Part shown: positions 44,394 to 53,719 of the stretch, piece after piece
Position numbering within the stretch: position 1 is the first letter of the stretch
Layout of the letters: every line of letters starts with the position of its first letter
From: Flavobacterium salmonis
Lineage (GTDB): Bacteria > Bacteroidota > Bacteroidia > Flavobacteriales > Flavobacteriaceae
Length of the DNA stretch: 64,000 bases
Assembly (NCBI RefSeq): GCF_903819435.1
Contig: NZ_CAIJDP010000068.1
Coordinates: 1-64,000 of the forward strand
Direction: 5' to 3'
The notes under the pieces: generated by a model
What the model was told of the DNA's origin: nothing
Database searches by the model: none
Seen by the model: the letters and a program-made list of their open reading frames with translations, nothing else
Translations under genes and position numbers: made by a program

Positions 44394-46358
44394 TTATTTT
44401 ATAATCCTTGTCAAACCAATATTCTCCGGAGCATGAAGCACCATTGGAAATTTTTCTATTTTTACAGAACTGCTGTCTAAACCAAAAGCACTTTCTTCAG
44501 ATAAACTCAATTTCTTAATTAAAAAATAAGAATTCATGATTATTTTTTCGTGCCATAATAAATCAGAGTCATTAGACAAGAATTTTTCAGACAATACAAA
44601 TTTGAAATCTCCAACAATATTATTTTTGTTCAATGATTCGTAACGGCTGGTAATATCAACTTCTCCATTTTTTACCATATCACGAATAACTTCCCTAAAC
44701 ATTAAATTAATTTTGGTTGGTTCTCTGAAGCCTAAATTGAAATCAATTCTGTAAATATCATCTTTGGCAATTTCGGTTACTTTATACTGAGTTTTATAAG
44801 GCTCAGTTAAAATATTCACATGGACAAACCAATAAATATCAGCTCTTTTTGGACGCTTTTGAAGAATAGAATACATCACTTTTTGCTCTAATTCATCAAC
44901 ACGATTAGCATTTGTCATGTAAACCAAATGGGTAGCATATTTTGGAATGGATAAATCTTCGCTCAATTCCATTAAGACTTTCTTGTAATCATCAATTTTG
45001 ACAATTTTAGTATAGCTTTTATTAATTTTTTTAGCCATATACCATACTGTCATTACCGAAATCAATAAAATTGCAATAATCAACGTTACATAACCGCCTT
45101 CGGCAAATTTGGTAATATTAGCCAGTAAAAAACATCCTTCAATTATTAGGTAAATTGTGATTAGAGGAACCATAAAATATAGTTTTACTCTTTTCATAAT
45201 CAAATAATAGTTCAGTAAAATTGTAGTCATAATCATGCAGAGTACAATTGCCAAACCATAAGCATGCTCCATATTACTGGATTTTTCGAAGTGCAAAACG
45301 ATTCCCACACACCCAAAAAACAACAGCCAGTTAATTGACGGAATATACAATTGCCCTTTTACTTCGGTAGGATATTTGATTCGTACTTTTGGCCAGAAAT
45401 TCAATCTCATGGCTTCATTTATCAAAGTAAATGAACCACTGATAAGTGCCTGAGATGCAATAACCGCAGCCAAAGTTGCTATTACGATACCGACAGGCTG
45501 AAACCAATCCGGCATGATTAAGTAAAACGGATTACCGTTTTCACCTCCTAATACCTGCAATGTTTGTCCCTCATGATGAATTAAATAAGCAGCCTGACCA
45601 AAATAGTTTAATACTAAAGTTAGTTTTACAAAAACCCAGCTAATTCTAATATTTTTTCTTCCGCAATGCCCCATGTCAGAATACAATGCTTCTGCTCCTG
45701 TGGTACATAAAAATACAAACCCCAATACAAAAAAACCATCGGGATGTATAGATAATAAATGGTAAGCATAATAAGGATTAATAGCTTTGATGACCTCCGG
45801 ATGATCCAAAATCTGAATTACTCCTAAAGTCCCCAACATAGCAAACCAAATTAACATCATTGGCGCAAAAAATTTACCAACCAGTTTAGTACCAAACTGT
45901 TGAATGGTGAACAAAACAAAAAGAATTCCAATAACAATCGGAATCGTATTTATTTCAGGATAGTAAGTTTTTATTCCTTCTACTGCTGAGGAAACCGAAA
46001 TAGGTGGTGTTATAATACCATCGGCAAGCAAGGCGCTACCTCCAATAATTGCAGGCACTATAAGCCATTGAATTTTTGTTTTCTTGACCAGGGCATACAA
46101 AGCAAAAATCCCTCCTTCACCATGATTGTCTGCACTTAAGGTTATAAGGACATACTTAATTGTAGTTTGGAGAGTTAATGTCCAGAAAACACAGGAAATA
46201 CCTCCTAAAACAATATCAGCATCGATTGTATGTTCACCAAGTATGGCTTTCATTACATATAACGGAGAAGTACCAATATCTCCATAAATAATTCCTAATG
46301 TGATCAATAAACCCCCAATAGACAACTTACTGTGTAAGTTTTTATGCGATGCGCTCAT
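44394..46358 (-). CDS. kup: KUP-family potassium transporter
   Basis: 654 residues. The first transmembrane segments carry the family signature GIIYGDIGTSPLYVMKAIL and GGIFALYALVKK. About twelve hydrophobic segments run to residue 430, followed by a cytosolic C-terminal domain. Family members import K+ with protons. Length and start (LSIGGLLITLGII) are normal. A TAAATTTG -7 box lies at 46382-46389. Monocistronic. Confidence 0.95.
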   Translation of the reverse strand: MSASHKNLHSKLSIGGLLITLGIIYGDIGTSPLYVMKAILGEHTIDADIVLGGISCVFWTLTLQTTIKYVLITLSADNHGEGGIFALYALVKKTKIQWLIVPAIIGGSALLADGIITPPISVSSAVEGIKTYYPEINTIPIVIGILFVLFTIQQFGTKLVGKFFAPMMLIWFAMLGTLGVIQILDHPEVIKAINPYYAYHLLSIHPDGFFVLGFVFLCTTGAEALYSDMGHCGRKNIRISWVFVKLTLVLNYFGQAAYLIHHEGQTLQVLGGENGNPFYLIMPDWFQPVGIVIATLAAVIASQALISGSFTLINEAMRLNFWPKVRIKYPTEVKGQLYIPSINWLLFFGCVGIVLHFEKSSNMEHAYGLAIVLCMIMTTILLNYYLIMKRVKLYFMVPLITIYLIIEGCFLLANITKFAEGGYVTLIIAILLISVMTVWYMAKKINKSYTKIVKIDDYKKVLMELSEDLSIPKYATHLVYMTNANRVDELEQKVMYSILQKRPKRADIYWFVHVNILTEPYKTQYKVTEIAKDDIYRIDFNLGFREPTKINLMFREVIRDMVKNGEVDITSRYESLNKNNIVGDFKFVLSEKFLSNDSDLLWHEKIIMNSYFLIKKLSLSEESAFGLDSSSVKIEKFPMVLHAPENIGLTRIIK

Positions 46359-46440
46359 GTATGTTTTATAAAAGACGGTTGCAAATTTACTGTTTTAAAA
46401 CAAACTAACGCTATTTATAAGAAAAAAGAACAAAAAAAAA

Positions 46441-46460
46441 ACACAATCTAACGATTGTGT
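46441..46460 (-). terminator. Terminator of the Arg/Ser-rich protein gene
   Basis: 8-bp stem ACACAATC / GATTGTGT with loop TAAC, followed on the minus strand by a long T tract. Confidence 0.75.
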
Positions 46461-46489
46461 CTTTTTTTGTTCAAAACCTTCTTTTGAGA

Positions 46490-47770
46490 TTAACTTCTTC
46501 TTCCTCCCCCTCTTGATTCTGAATTATTCTGTCTTTGTGACTGCCCCCCTCCTCTAGCTTCCTGATTTCCTCGTGAAGCCTCTGAACGTTGTGATGCTTG
46601 CGGTCTTGCAGATCTGTTATCAGAAGCTGTCCTTTGAGATTCAGCTCTTGGAGACGACGAAGCGGTTCTGTTAGTATTCATTCTGTTCTCATAATTCCCT
46701 CTTGAAGATTCTGTTCTTGGAGCTGAAACTGATCTGTTTTCACTCATCCTGTTCTCAGAATTCCCTCTGGAAGTGTTGGTTCTGTTTTCATTAGAATACC
46801 CTCTTGATTCTGTTCTGGAATTATCTTCAACCCTAACAGGACTATTTCCTCTAGATGTATTATTCCTGTCTGAACTACCTCGGTTTGAATTATAACTTCT
46901 ATCAGATGATCCATTTCTATTTTCAGCATAGTTTCTGTTTGGAGTTCTATATTCCGCATTAGAAACTCTAGCTGAGTTTGATCTGTTGTTACTGTAAACA
47001 CTTTGATTTCTGTTTACTTCTCTGCTTGCAACACGTCTACGATCCAACTCATATCTGTTACCCACATTTGCATGTCTTTGCGAAAAACTATAATTAGGAT
47101 GGCGTCTTTCGTAACCATAACAACGTCTGGTTTCATATATTACAGGAGCTCTGTAACTTCTTCTGTGATTCACATAATTATAACGATTATTCACATTGAT
47201 ACAAATATTGATATTGTTTCTATATCTGTAAATTGGGTAAGGTCTCCATGCCACATAATATGTTGGGAAAAAATTCCAGGTCCACGTAGAGCAATAAGGT
47301 CTGTAGTTCGTAACCCAGAATGATGAATATATAACCGGAGCTACATTATAAACAGGCTCATAAATATAGTTGTCTCCATATAAATAATTATTCCCTACAA
47401 TCTGAATACTTATTTTATTATAGTTATCCCTCTCAACATCTATTGTTGCAATATCCTGATAAACATCACGATCAAGAACAGCCTGAATGATAACAACGTG
47501 AGTTCTGTCTTCAACAGATTCAATAACACGTAAATAATCAACCTCATCATCATTATTCAAGTCAAGATTTGAAATTTGGTATTTTGGATCATTTAATCTT
47601 CTTTCGAAATCCTGAAGATTATCCGAGTCTCCAAAAATAGAAGCAACAGCTCTTAAATCTAAATTATCACTGATATCTGAGTTTTTTGCATAAACATTTG
47701 TTTGGCTTTGTACAGCAGAAGAACTTAAACCTATAGTTACTAACGCTAAAAAAAGTAGTTTCGCTTTCAT
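46490..47770 (-). CDS. Exported protein with Arg/Ser/Asn-rich low-complexity tail
   Basis: 426 residues. A signal peptide (LLFLALVTIGLSSSAVQSQ) precedes a folded domain (about 25-140) with strands such as YLRVIESVEDRTHVVIIQAVL, then a Tyr/Arg-rich stretch with RPYPIYRYRNNI, then from about residue 215 a low-complexity tail of Ser, Arg, Asn and Glu with imperfect repeats (SRGNSENRM, SRGNYENRM). The tail is very basic and probably disordered. The folded part resembles DUF3300-like or other Bacteroidota exported proteins, but no function is known to me. It could bind nucleic acid or acidic polysaccharide. It is monocistronic. Confidence 0.7.
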   Translation of the reverse strand: MKAKLLFLALVTIGLSSSAVQSQTNVYAKNSDISDNLDLRAVASIFGDSDNLQDFERRLNDPKYQISNLDLNNDDEVDYLRVIESVEDRTHVVIIQAVLDRDVYQDIATIDVERDNYNKISIQIVGNNYLYGDNYIYEPVYNVAPVIYSSFWVTNYRPYCSTWTWNFFPTYYVAWRPYPIYRYRNNINICINVNNRYNYVNHRRSYRAPVIYETRRCYGYERRHPNYSFSQRHANVGNRYELDRRRVASREVNRNQSVYSNNRSNSARVSNAEYRTPNRNYAENRNGSSDRSYNSNRGSSDRNNTSRGNSPVRVEDNSRTESRGYSNENRTNTSRGNSENRMSENRSVSAPRTESSRGNYENRMNTNRTASSSPRAESQRTASDNRSARPQASQRSEASRGNQEARGGGQSQRQNNSESRGGGRRS

Positions 47771-47889
47771 GGCAAATCATATTAAGATTAATATTCTGGA
47801 GTATCCAATTACTGTGCCACAAAAAAAACAAAATATATTTCACATGTTATAAATAATTGTATTTTAGCAATAACTAAATCTTAACCTAT

Positions 47890-48951
47890 ATGAAAAAAGT
47901 AATATTATTTTGCGGTGTTTTTATTTTATTCATATCTTTTAAAACATTGAATAATAGCAACAAAACAACTATGTATAGCGGTTTTACTTCTATGCAAACA
48001 GATACTTTATTTGAAGATAAAATTAGTATTAGGGCCATTTTAATTGATAAAAATAAAGTTTGGTATGGCGCTGATAATTCCCGTTTTGGATACTACGATT
48101 TAGATAAAAAAGAAAAATTTGAAGAGCATATTTACCGGGACACTTTAAAATTAGAATTCAGAAGTATAGCTCAAACTTCAAAAGATATTTTTTTATTAAG
48201 TGTTGGAAATCCAGCATTACTTTATTCAGTTTCAAAAAAGACACAAAAAACAAAATTAGTTTACAAAGAAATCAATGAAAGAGTTTTTTATGATTGTATG
48301 CAATTTTGGAACGATAAGGAAGGAATTGCAATTGGAGATCCTACAGAAGATACTTTTTCTATCATAATAACCCGTGATGGAGGAGAGACATGGACAAAAT
48401 TATTATCAGATAAATTACCTACAAATGCCAAAGGCGAATCTGCCTTTGCGGCCAGCAATTCAAACATTGTTATAAAAGGAGATGATACCTGGCTGGTTTC
48501 GGGAGGAAAAAAATCCCGGGTTTTTTATTCTCCCGATAAAGGCAAAACCTGGAAAGTTATTGAAACTCCTATTATTCAGGGGAAAACAATGACAGGTATT
48601 TTTACAGCAGATTTTTACGATTCTAAACATGGATTTATTGCCGGAGGTGATTACGAACTTCCAAACCAAAAAACTAATAATAAAGCTTTTACAACAGATG
48701 GTGGAAAAACCTGGGAACTAATAGGTCAGGGTATGGGTTTTGGATACGCATCATGTGTGCAGTATGTTCCTGGAGGTAACGGCAAAGAAATTATCTGTGT
48801 TGGCTCTGAGGGGATTCAATATTCTCAAAATGGCGGTGAAAACTGGACGCAATTATCTACTGATTCAAAGCTTTTTACAATTCGTTTTATCAATAGAAAT
48901 ACAGCAATTGCAGCTGGACATAATAAAGTCATTAGACTTCGCTTTAAATAA
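47890..48951 (+). CDS. Exported BNR/YCF48-like beta-propeller protein
   Basis: 353 residues with a signal peptide (VILFCGVFILFISFK). Four Asp-box motifs of the SxDxGxTW type are visible: TRDGGETWTKL, SPDKGKTWKVI, TTDGGKTWELI and SQNGGENWTQL, spaced about 50 residues apart, as in BNR/YCF48-like propellers. It lacks sialidase catalytic residues in the form I can recognise. Such proteins are often annotated as oxidoreductase without proof. It would be in the periplasm or outside. Monocistronic, ending at a hairpin terminator. Confidence 0.78.
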   Translation: MKKVILFCGVFILFISFKTLNNSNKTTMYSGFTSMQTDTLFEDKISIRAILIDKNKVWYGADNSRFGYYDLDKKEKFEEHIYRDTLKLEFRSIAQTSKDIFLLSVGNPALLYSVSKKTQKTKLVYKEINERVFYDCMQFWNDKEGIAIGDPTEDTFSIIITRDGGETWTKLLSDKLPTNAKGESAFAASNSNIVIKGDDTWLVSGGKKSRVFYSPDKGKTWKVIETPIIQGKTMTGIFTADFYDSKHGFIAGGDYELPNQKTNNKAFTTDGGKTWELIGQGMGFGYASCVQYVPGGNGKEIICVGSEGIQYSQNGGENWTQLSTDSKLFTIRFINRNTAIAAGHNKVIRLRFK

Positions 48952-48963
48952 ATAACATAATAA

Positions 48964-49003
48964 AACCCCTAAATAATAAAGTAAGTATTATTATATAGGG
49001 GTC
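48964..49003 (+). terminator. Terminator of the propeller gene
   Basis: Hairpin with ACCCCT / AGGGGT ends and inner AATAATA / TATTATT pairing, followed by TCTT. Confidence 0.6.
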
Positions 49004-49077
49004 TTATCGCTGTTGTTCCTGTGATATTTGTCGCCTTTGTGGCATTTGTGACGGCAGTCGGTTTTACTTTTTAAACA

Positions 49078-49536
49078 TTAGTTCTTACCTGCTTTTTCTT
49101 TATATTGCTTTAATAATTTTCGATTAAAGTCATCTTCTGATTTTTTTAATTTCAATATTTTTTTAGCCGAAAGCACTTTGCGAAGGTTGCTCATATATTT
49201 TTCTCTTAAAAAATATAATTCTTTATCTGTACTTTCTATTTGAGACAACAATGAAGCAGCTTCTTTTTCTGAAAGTGAATTAACTGTATCATCATTCAGC
49301 TTTCTCAAATAGGTTTTCATTTTTTCATGACGCAATTCATATTGTTTATCATCAAAATCGTTATAAATTGGCCAGAATTTTTCAGCTTCATTAGAGGTCA
49401 GTTCTAACTCTGTAGTCAAAAAGGACACCTTAAAAGCTTTAATTTTTTCACGCTTTTCATCTATTTTATCACTTTGCGCATAAAATGAAAAACTAACTAA
49501 AAATAGCAATATGGGAAGTATATTTTTGATTGTCAT
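49078..49536 (-). CDS. Periplasmic Spy/CpxP-like protein linked to an ECF sigma factor
   Basis: 152 residues with a signal peptide (NILPILLFLVSFSFYAQ) and a long charged helical part (ELTSNEAEKFWPIYNDFDDK, then KMKTYLRKLNDD, DKELYFLREKYMSNLRKVL), the layout of LTxxQ-type Spy/CpxP proteins annotated as sensors of ECF-type sigma factors in flavobacteria. It is the last gene of a three-gene set with a sigma factor and a membrane protein, separated by 20 and 33 bp. It probably senses envelope conditions. Confidence 0.75.
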   Translation of the reverse strand: MTIKNILPILLFLVSFSFYAQSDKIDEKREKIKAFKVSFLTTELELTSNEAEKFWPIYNDFDDKQYELRHEKMKTYLRKLNDDTVNSLSEKEAASLLSQIESTDKELYFLREKYMSNLRKVLSAKKILKLKKSEDDFNRKLLKQYKEKAGKN

Positions 49537-49556
49537 CTTTATTGTTTTTTTTATTT

Positions 49557-49967
49557 TTATTCTGAAATTAAATTCTCAATATTTGGATTTGAAGACAAAA
49601 CATCTTCAAGAGTTTCCTGCTCGAGGACAATATTTTTATTTATAGCTTCAATATCTTTTGTGTCCAGTTCCCGAATCAAATCATATTGATTCAAATTGGA
49701 CTGATAAGACAAATATGTTTCTAAAGTAGCTTCATCAAGTTCTTTAGATGATTTATAATTATTTACTATCGGAATCATCAATGCAATAAATACTACTGCA
49801 GCAGCAGCCATTGTAACAACCTTTTTACGTTTGTAAATTGGTATTACCTTTACTTCTGTTTCACTAATTTGCTGTAAAACTTTTGCCGAAAGATCATCAA
49901 AATAATGATCCGGAGTTTTAAATCCAGTTTTAATCTTCGGTTCGTTTTCTAATTTAAATACTTTCAT
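49557..49967 (-). CDS. Single-span membrane protein, possible anti-sigma factor
   Basis: 136 residues with one membrane segment (VVTMAAAAVVFIALMIPIV) near residue 50. The cytosolic part contains KTPDHYFDDLSAKVLQQI, a pattern common in proteins next to flavobacterial sigma factors. There is no zinc-binding HxxxCxxC motif, so it is not a ZAS-type anti-sigma factor, but the location between the sigma factor and the Spy-like gene fits an inhibitor or linker. The periplasmic end is acidic and helical. Function inferred from position. Confidence 0.65.
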   Translation of the reverse strand: MKVFKLENEPKIKTGFKTPDHYFDDLSAKVLQQISETEVKVIPIYKRKKVVTMAAAAVVFIALMIPIVNNYKSSKELDEATLETYLSYQSNLNQYDLIRELDTKDIEAINKNIVLEQETLEDVLSSNPNIENLISE

Positions 49968-50000
49968 AATACTTATAAGACAAGTTTTATAACAAAAGGT

Positions 50001-50543
50001 TTAATTTGATGTAACATATAACTCAATTTTTTTTACCGCATGATGATATGAGGCTTTCAATGCTCCTACTGAAGTGCCCAGGATTTCGGAGATTTCTTCA
50101 TATTTCAATTCTTCGAAATACTTCATTTTAAAAACCAATTGTTGTTTTTCAGGTAATGTAACAATGGCTTTTTGAAGTTTTATCTGAATGTCATCCCCAT
50201 CAAAATAACTATCGGCCTTTAAATTATCTATGGTTTTATTCTGTAAAGCTTCGGATGTTAAACCATTCAATTTTGCTTTCTGACTCAAAAAAGTCAAGGC
50301 TTCATTGGTTGCTATTCGATACATCCAGGAAAAAAGTTTGCTTTCGCCCTTAAAATTTTTCAGATACTGAAATACTTTTACAAAGGTATTCTGCAAAACA
50401 TCATCGGCATCATCATGATTCAAAACAATATTCCGAATATGAGAATACAACGGTTTTTGATATTCTGACAAGAGTTTCTGAAACGCAACATTCTGCGTTT
50501 TAGGATTTAATAATTGTGCTATAAATTCCTTCTCTTCTGTCAA
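50001..50543 (-). CDS. ECF-type RNA polymerase sigma factor
   Basis: 180 residues with sigma region 2 (LYSHIRNIVLNHDDADDVLQ, NTFVKVFQYLKNFKG and FSWMYRIATNEALTFL) and region 4 (LPEKQQLVFKMKYFEELKYE, EISEILGTSVGALKASYHHA). It lacks region 1.1 and region 3, as expected for the ECF group. It directs a small regulon that probably includes its own operon. First of three genes with the anti-sigma candidate (33 bp) and the Spy-like protein. No promoter was found that would give its own recognition site. Confidence 0.92.
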   Translation of the reverse strand: MTEEKEFIAQLLNPKTQNVAFQKLLSEYQKPLYSHIRNIVLNHDDADDVLQNTFVKVFQYLKNFKGESKLFSWMYRIATNEALTFLSQKAKLNGLTSEALQNKTIDNLKADSYFDGDDIQIKLQKAIVTLPEKQQLVFKMKYFEELKYEEISEILGTSVGALKASYHHAVKKIELYVTSN

Positions 50544-50611
50544 GTTTTTTTTTATTTATCTTGTTTGAATGAATTTATCACAAAAGGTTTAATCTCTCCT
50601 TTTATTTTTTT

Positions 50612-51748
50612 TTAAAATTCAGATTCTTCTTCCGGAGTTGTTTTAGCAGGAGGCGTTTCGGCAGGTTTTTTAGCAACCGGTTCAGACGCAGCAGGTTTGT
50701 ATACCGGAGTTACAGCAGCCGGAATGACCTTAGGAATAACTGGGTAGTAAATTTCTGTTACTAATCTTGATGAACTTTTAACATCCAATTTCCCTGCTGT
50801 TAAGATTTCAAGATGTGACCAGCTTAAATCAGGAGTTATTTTTTCCTTATTAATAAAAGCTGTTGTTTTGGCAATAGCTTCATTTGCATGAGAGTAATCT
50901 CCTTTTAAAGTAGTTTTCACAGCCACAAAACTGTTCAATTTACCAGATAAGATATCACTTCCTGCACTTGTGAAAATTTCTTTGTTTATTGGCAAACAAA
51001 TCGAAATTTTTGCCAAATTGGTATTTGTATCATAAGTATGATAAATAATAAAAGGCTTTCCGTTTGTATATAAATTATTAGTTTTACTAAACTCTATCAG
51101 TTTCGGGATAACAATTCTGGCATTTTTATTTACTTTTTGAATCTCACTTGTAAAAGTCTGCTTAATATAAAAACTCTCTGTTTTTTTAACAACCCCATTT
51201 ACTTTTATAGCATACGTTTTAGTTTCGTAATCCAGATTCTTATCAATATTGACAAGGGTTTTTTCATACATTGTCCCTATTACTTTATCAGAACCACCAT
51301 TCAAAACAGTATAAATTTTAAAAAGAAAGCTCATTTCTCCTTTAGCTTTCCAGGTAACTTTTGTTTTTCCGTTAAGAGTGTCTTTAAAAATCCAATAAAC
51401 ATCAGCATCTGTCCCGTCAAAATTCATTTTTTGATGAATACTTTCCCCGTCTTTAGCCTGTAGTGTTATACCGCTCCCTTGTGCTTCACTGCCTTCCCAT
51501 GAAAATAAAGCTCCATTTCCTGTTGTCTTTCCCGGAAAAGACATTTTTATTGTTGGATCTTCAATTGCCCAAGATTCAAAATCTTCAAAATTTCTAAAAT
51601 CATTTACATAATTATATACAGTTGCTCTTGGCGAATTAATAACTTTGCTTCGCTCAACACTAAAAATGCCTTTTTGAGTAGCCACAAAAACACTTAAAGC
51701 AACAAAACTTAATAACAGTAAAAGAAACAGATATTTTAGGATTTTCAT
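50612..51748 (-). CDS. Membrane-anchored SRPBCC-fold protein
   Basis: 378 residues. A membrane helix at the N-terminus (YLFLLLLLSFVALSVFVA) is followed by an SRPBCC/polyketide-cyclase-like domain (about 28-165: INSPRATVYNYVNDFRNFED, MSFPGKTTGNGALFSWEG), then a second domain of about 150 residues with GyrI-like traits and a Pro/Ala-rich tail (AVTPVYKPAASEPVAKKPAE). The pairing of an SRPBCC domain with a GyrI-like part suggests small hydrophobic ligand binding. It lies 68 bp upstream of the sigma factor on the same strand, so it may be transcribed with that operon. Confidence 0.72.
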   Translation of the reverse strand: MKILKYLFLLLLLSFVALSVFVATQKGIFSVERSKVINSPRATVYNYVNDFRNFEDFESWAIEDPTIKMSFPGKTTGNGALFSWEGSEAQGSGITLQAKDGESIHQKMNFDGTDADVYWIFKDTLNGKTKVTWKAKGEMSFLFKIYTVLNGGSDKVIGTMYEKTLVNIDKNLDYETKTYAIKVNGVVKKTESFYIKQTFTSEIQKVNKNARIVIPKLIEFSKTNNLYTNGKPFIIYHTYDTNTNLAKISICLPINKEIFTSAGSDILSGKLNSFVAVKTTLKGDYSHANEAIAKTTAFINKEKITPDLSWSHLEILTAGKLDVKSSSRLVTEIYYPVIPKVIPAAVTPVYKPAASEPVAKKPAETPPAKTTPEEESEF

Positions 51749-51919
51749 GTGTAGGTTGTTTGGTGTCGTAAAGTTATAAATTTATTAATAGTGTTACGAA
51801 TTACAAAAAATAAAAACAGTTTTCTTAATTATATTTTCTTCAAAAACACATATAACAAAACTATTTTAAAATATTTAAAGTATACTTCAGGTTTTTAAAT
51901 ATAGAAATAGTTTTCAAAT

Positions 51920-52108
51920 TTATCTCTTAAAAAAGAATTTGATTAAAAACAGAATCAGAATAAAAAGCAGAAAACCAATTAATACTTTATAATTTCCCTT
52001 ATAAAATATCTTGTGTAAAGCAAGATCTTTTCGGTAAGCGAAAATCATTACGATAACAAATGTGATAAAAAAACAGACTGCGAATATTAATTGTCCCTGA
52101 CTAAACAT
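51920..52108 (-). CDS. Small two-span membrane protein, 62 aa
   Basis: From the Met at 52108 the protein has 62 residues with two membrane segments (LIFAVCFFITFVIVMIFAY and VLIGFLLFILILFLIKFFF) and a short basic loop (RKDLALHKIFYKGNYK). The frame can begin at 52129, but seven extra residues overlap the divergent gene's upstream region. Function unknown; conserved short flavobacterial proteins of this layout exist. Its own unit. Confidence 0.6.
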   Translation of the reverse strand: MFSQGQLIFAVCFFITFVIVMIFAYRKDLALHKIFYKGNYKVLIGFLLFILILFLIKFFFKR

Positions 52109-52188
52109 AATTGAAATTATTTTTGACAAATTTAGAGAATTGTATACGAATAGTTGCTAATTTGGCAGTCCATTTAATCAATAAAAAA

Positions 52189-52569
52189 ATGAAGAAACAA
52201 ATAGATGCTGTAAAAGAATTCCACACTGCTTTTAAAATAGGTCATAGTGAAACTCCCATTGCAGATTTAGGCGAAACAAAAAAACACCTTCGCTATAATT
52301 TAATGAAAGAAGAAAATGAAGAATATCTTGAGGCGGTACAAAATAACGATTTAATTGAAATCGCTGACGCCCTTGGAGATATGATGTATATATTATGCGG
52401 AACAATTATCGAACATGGCTTACATGACAAAATTGAAGCCGTTTTTGATGAAATTCAGCGTAGCAATATGAGTAAATTAGGCCAGGACGGAAAACCTATT
52501 TATCGCGAAGACGGAAAAGTTATGAAAGGTCCCAATTATTTTAAACCGGACTTTTCAAAATTACTTTAA
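52189..52569 (+). CDS. MazG-like nucleoside triphosphate pyrophosphohydrolase
   Basis: From the Met at 52189 the protein has 126 residues. It holds the MazG/HisE-type metal-binding pattern: NLMKEENEEYLEAV (E-E-x2-E) and IADALGDMMYILCG (D-x2-x-D type), with FDEIQRSNMSKLG later. It should hydrolyse (deoxy)nucleoside triphosphates to monophosphates, perhaps sanitising the pool. Starts at 52111 or before would overlap the divergent gene. Monocistronic. Confidence 0.85.
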   Translation: MKKQIDAVKEFHTAFKIGHSETPIADLGETKKHLRYNLMKEENEEYLEAVQNNDLIEIADALGDMMYILCGTIIEHGLHDKIEAVFDEIQRSNMSKLGQDGKPIYREDGKVMKGPNYFKPDFSKLL

Positions 52570-52575
52570 AATATT

Positions 52576-52613
52576 AATCCCTAATACGTTTTTAAAACTT
52601 ACTAGGGATTTTC
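52576..52613 (+). terminator. Terminator of the MazG-like gene
   Basis: 8-bp arms AATCCCTA / TAGGGATT with a long loop, followed by TTTCTAATTTT; also usable by the convergent gene. Confidence 0.55.
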
Positions 52614-52632
52614 TAATTTTAAAATCTAATTA

Positions 52633-52986
52633 TTATACTTCAGGAACATCCTCCAGACGATAATAAATCTTCAATTCTTTTTCTTTAGCAATTTTTACAT
52701 CGTTATCTGCCCCTTTTGATTCTCCTTCAAGACGAAGAACAGCGTCGCATTTTTCAAGAAGCCGATGTGCAACAGGATATTGGATTTCGTCCCAGACGCT
52801 GTCACCAATTGCTTTAGATCCGGCTAAATGAAGTAGCGGCAAAGCTAACCATTCGCCAATTACAGGCAAATGCCCCATTCTGAATAACGGAAGGGCTACA
52901 GCTTCTAATTTTTCTAAATTTTGTTGAATCAATTTGGGATCGTCATTTGTCCCGCCACGATAAGGGCCAGCGATAAGTATTAACAT
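52633..52986 (-). CDS. DUF4406/nucleoside deoxyribosyltransferase-like protein
   Basis: From the Met at 52986 the protein has 117 residues. It opens with LILIAGPYRGGTNDDPKLI, the nucleotide-binding pattern of nucleoside 2-deoxyribosyltransferase-like proteins, has a helical centre and ends with DVKIAKEKELKIYYRLEDV. The start at 53022 adds 12 residues that are not family-like. Activity is unproven. It converges with the MazG-like gene, another nucleotide-metabolism candidate. Confidence 0.75.
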   Translation of the reverse strand: MLILIAGPYRGGTNDDPKLIQQNLEKLEAVALPLFRMGHLPVIGEWLALPLLHLAGSKAIGDSVWDEIQYPVAHRLLEKCDAVLRLEGESKGADNDVKIAKEKELKIYYRLEDVPEV

Positions 52987-53057
52987 ATTTTCTATATTTT
53001 TTTTCACAAAGCACGTGAACATATTACAGCAAAAAAATAATGTAGTTTAAGAAAACC

Positions 53058-53633
53058 CTATTTCTTTTTATTTGCTTTAATCATACTTAAAAACTCAGGC
53101 GTAATTCCCAAGTATGATGCTATTTGTTTTTGTGTAACTTGTTTTACCACTTGCGGATATTTTTCTAAAAAAATATAATACAGTTGTTCTGCCGTGAGAG
53201 AAAGATTTTGAATAACCCTTAACTGTTCTCTTATGTAAGCATTTTGCATAATAATCCTGAAAAACCGCTCAAATTTTGGAATTTTAAGATACAAGTCATC
53301 TAAATCATCTTTTTGCAAATGTAACATATAGCTCTCTTCAATTGTTTCAATATTCAATATTGCAGGTTGTTGGTTTATGAAACAAGCCATGTCTGTAATC
53401 CACCAGCCAGAAACAGCAAACATGATAGTTGATTCTTTTCCTTGCTGATCTCTGTAAAATGCTCTTAAAGTTCCTGATTGTACAAAATTTATTGTTTTAC
53501 AAATATCTCCTTCTTTTAAAATAATAGTTTTTTTTGGATACTTCATTTCTTTTAAAATCGAAAGAAAATAAGCTGTTTCATTTTCGTCAAGCGAAATGTG
53601 TTTGGCTATATTTTTTAAAACCAGATCCTCCAT
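53058..53633 (-). CDS. Crp/Fnr-family transcriptional regulator
   Basis: 191 residues. An N-terminal cNMP-binding-like beta roll (IILKEGDICKTINFVQSGTL, RAFYRDQQGKESTIMFA) lacks the Arg that fixes cAMP, and the C-terminal helix-turn-helix reads VTQKQIASYLGITPEFLSMI. No FNR cysteines are present, so it senses neither iron-sulfur state nor, probably, cAMP. Such flavobacterial regulators control nearby enzymes in many cases, but its neighbours give no clue. Confidence 0.88.
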   Translation of the reverse strand: MEDLVLKNIAKHISLDENETAYFLSILKEMKYPKKTIILKEGDICKTINFVQSGTLRAFYRDQQGKESTIMFAVSGWWITDMACFINQQPAILNIETIEESYMLHLQKDDLDDLYLKIPKFERFFRIIMQNAYIREQLRVIQNLSLTAEQLYYIFLEKYPQVVKQVTQKQIASYLGITPEFLSMIKANKKK

Positions 53634-53668
53634 AATCTAAATATTGTTAAAAAAAAATATAAAATAGA

Positions 53669-53698
53669 AAACCCGACAACTGTTAAGTCATCGGGTTT
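53669..53698 (-). terminator. Terminator of ilvE
   Basis: 8-bp stem AAACCCGA / TCGGGTTT with a 14-base loop that pairs partly, 22 bp after the ilvE stop, with U-rich sequence following on the minus strand. Confidence 0.7.
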
Positions 53699-53719
53699 GT
53701 TTTTATATAAATCTTTTGA

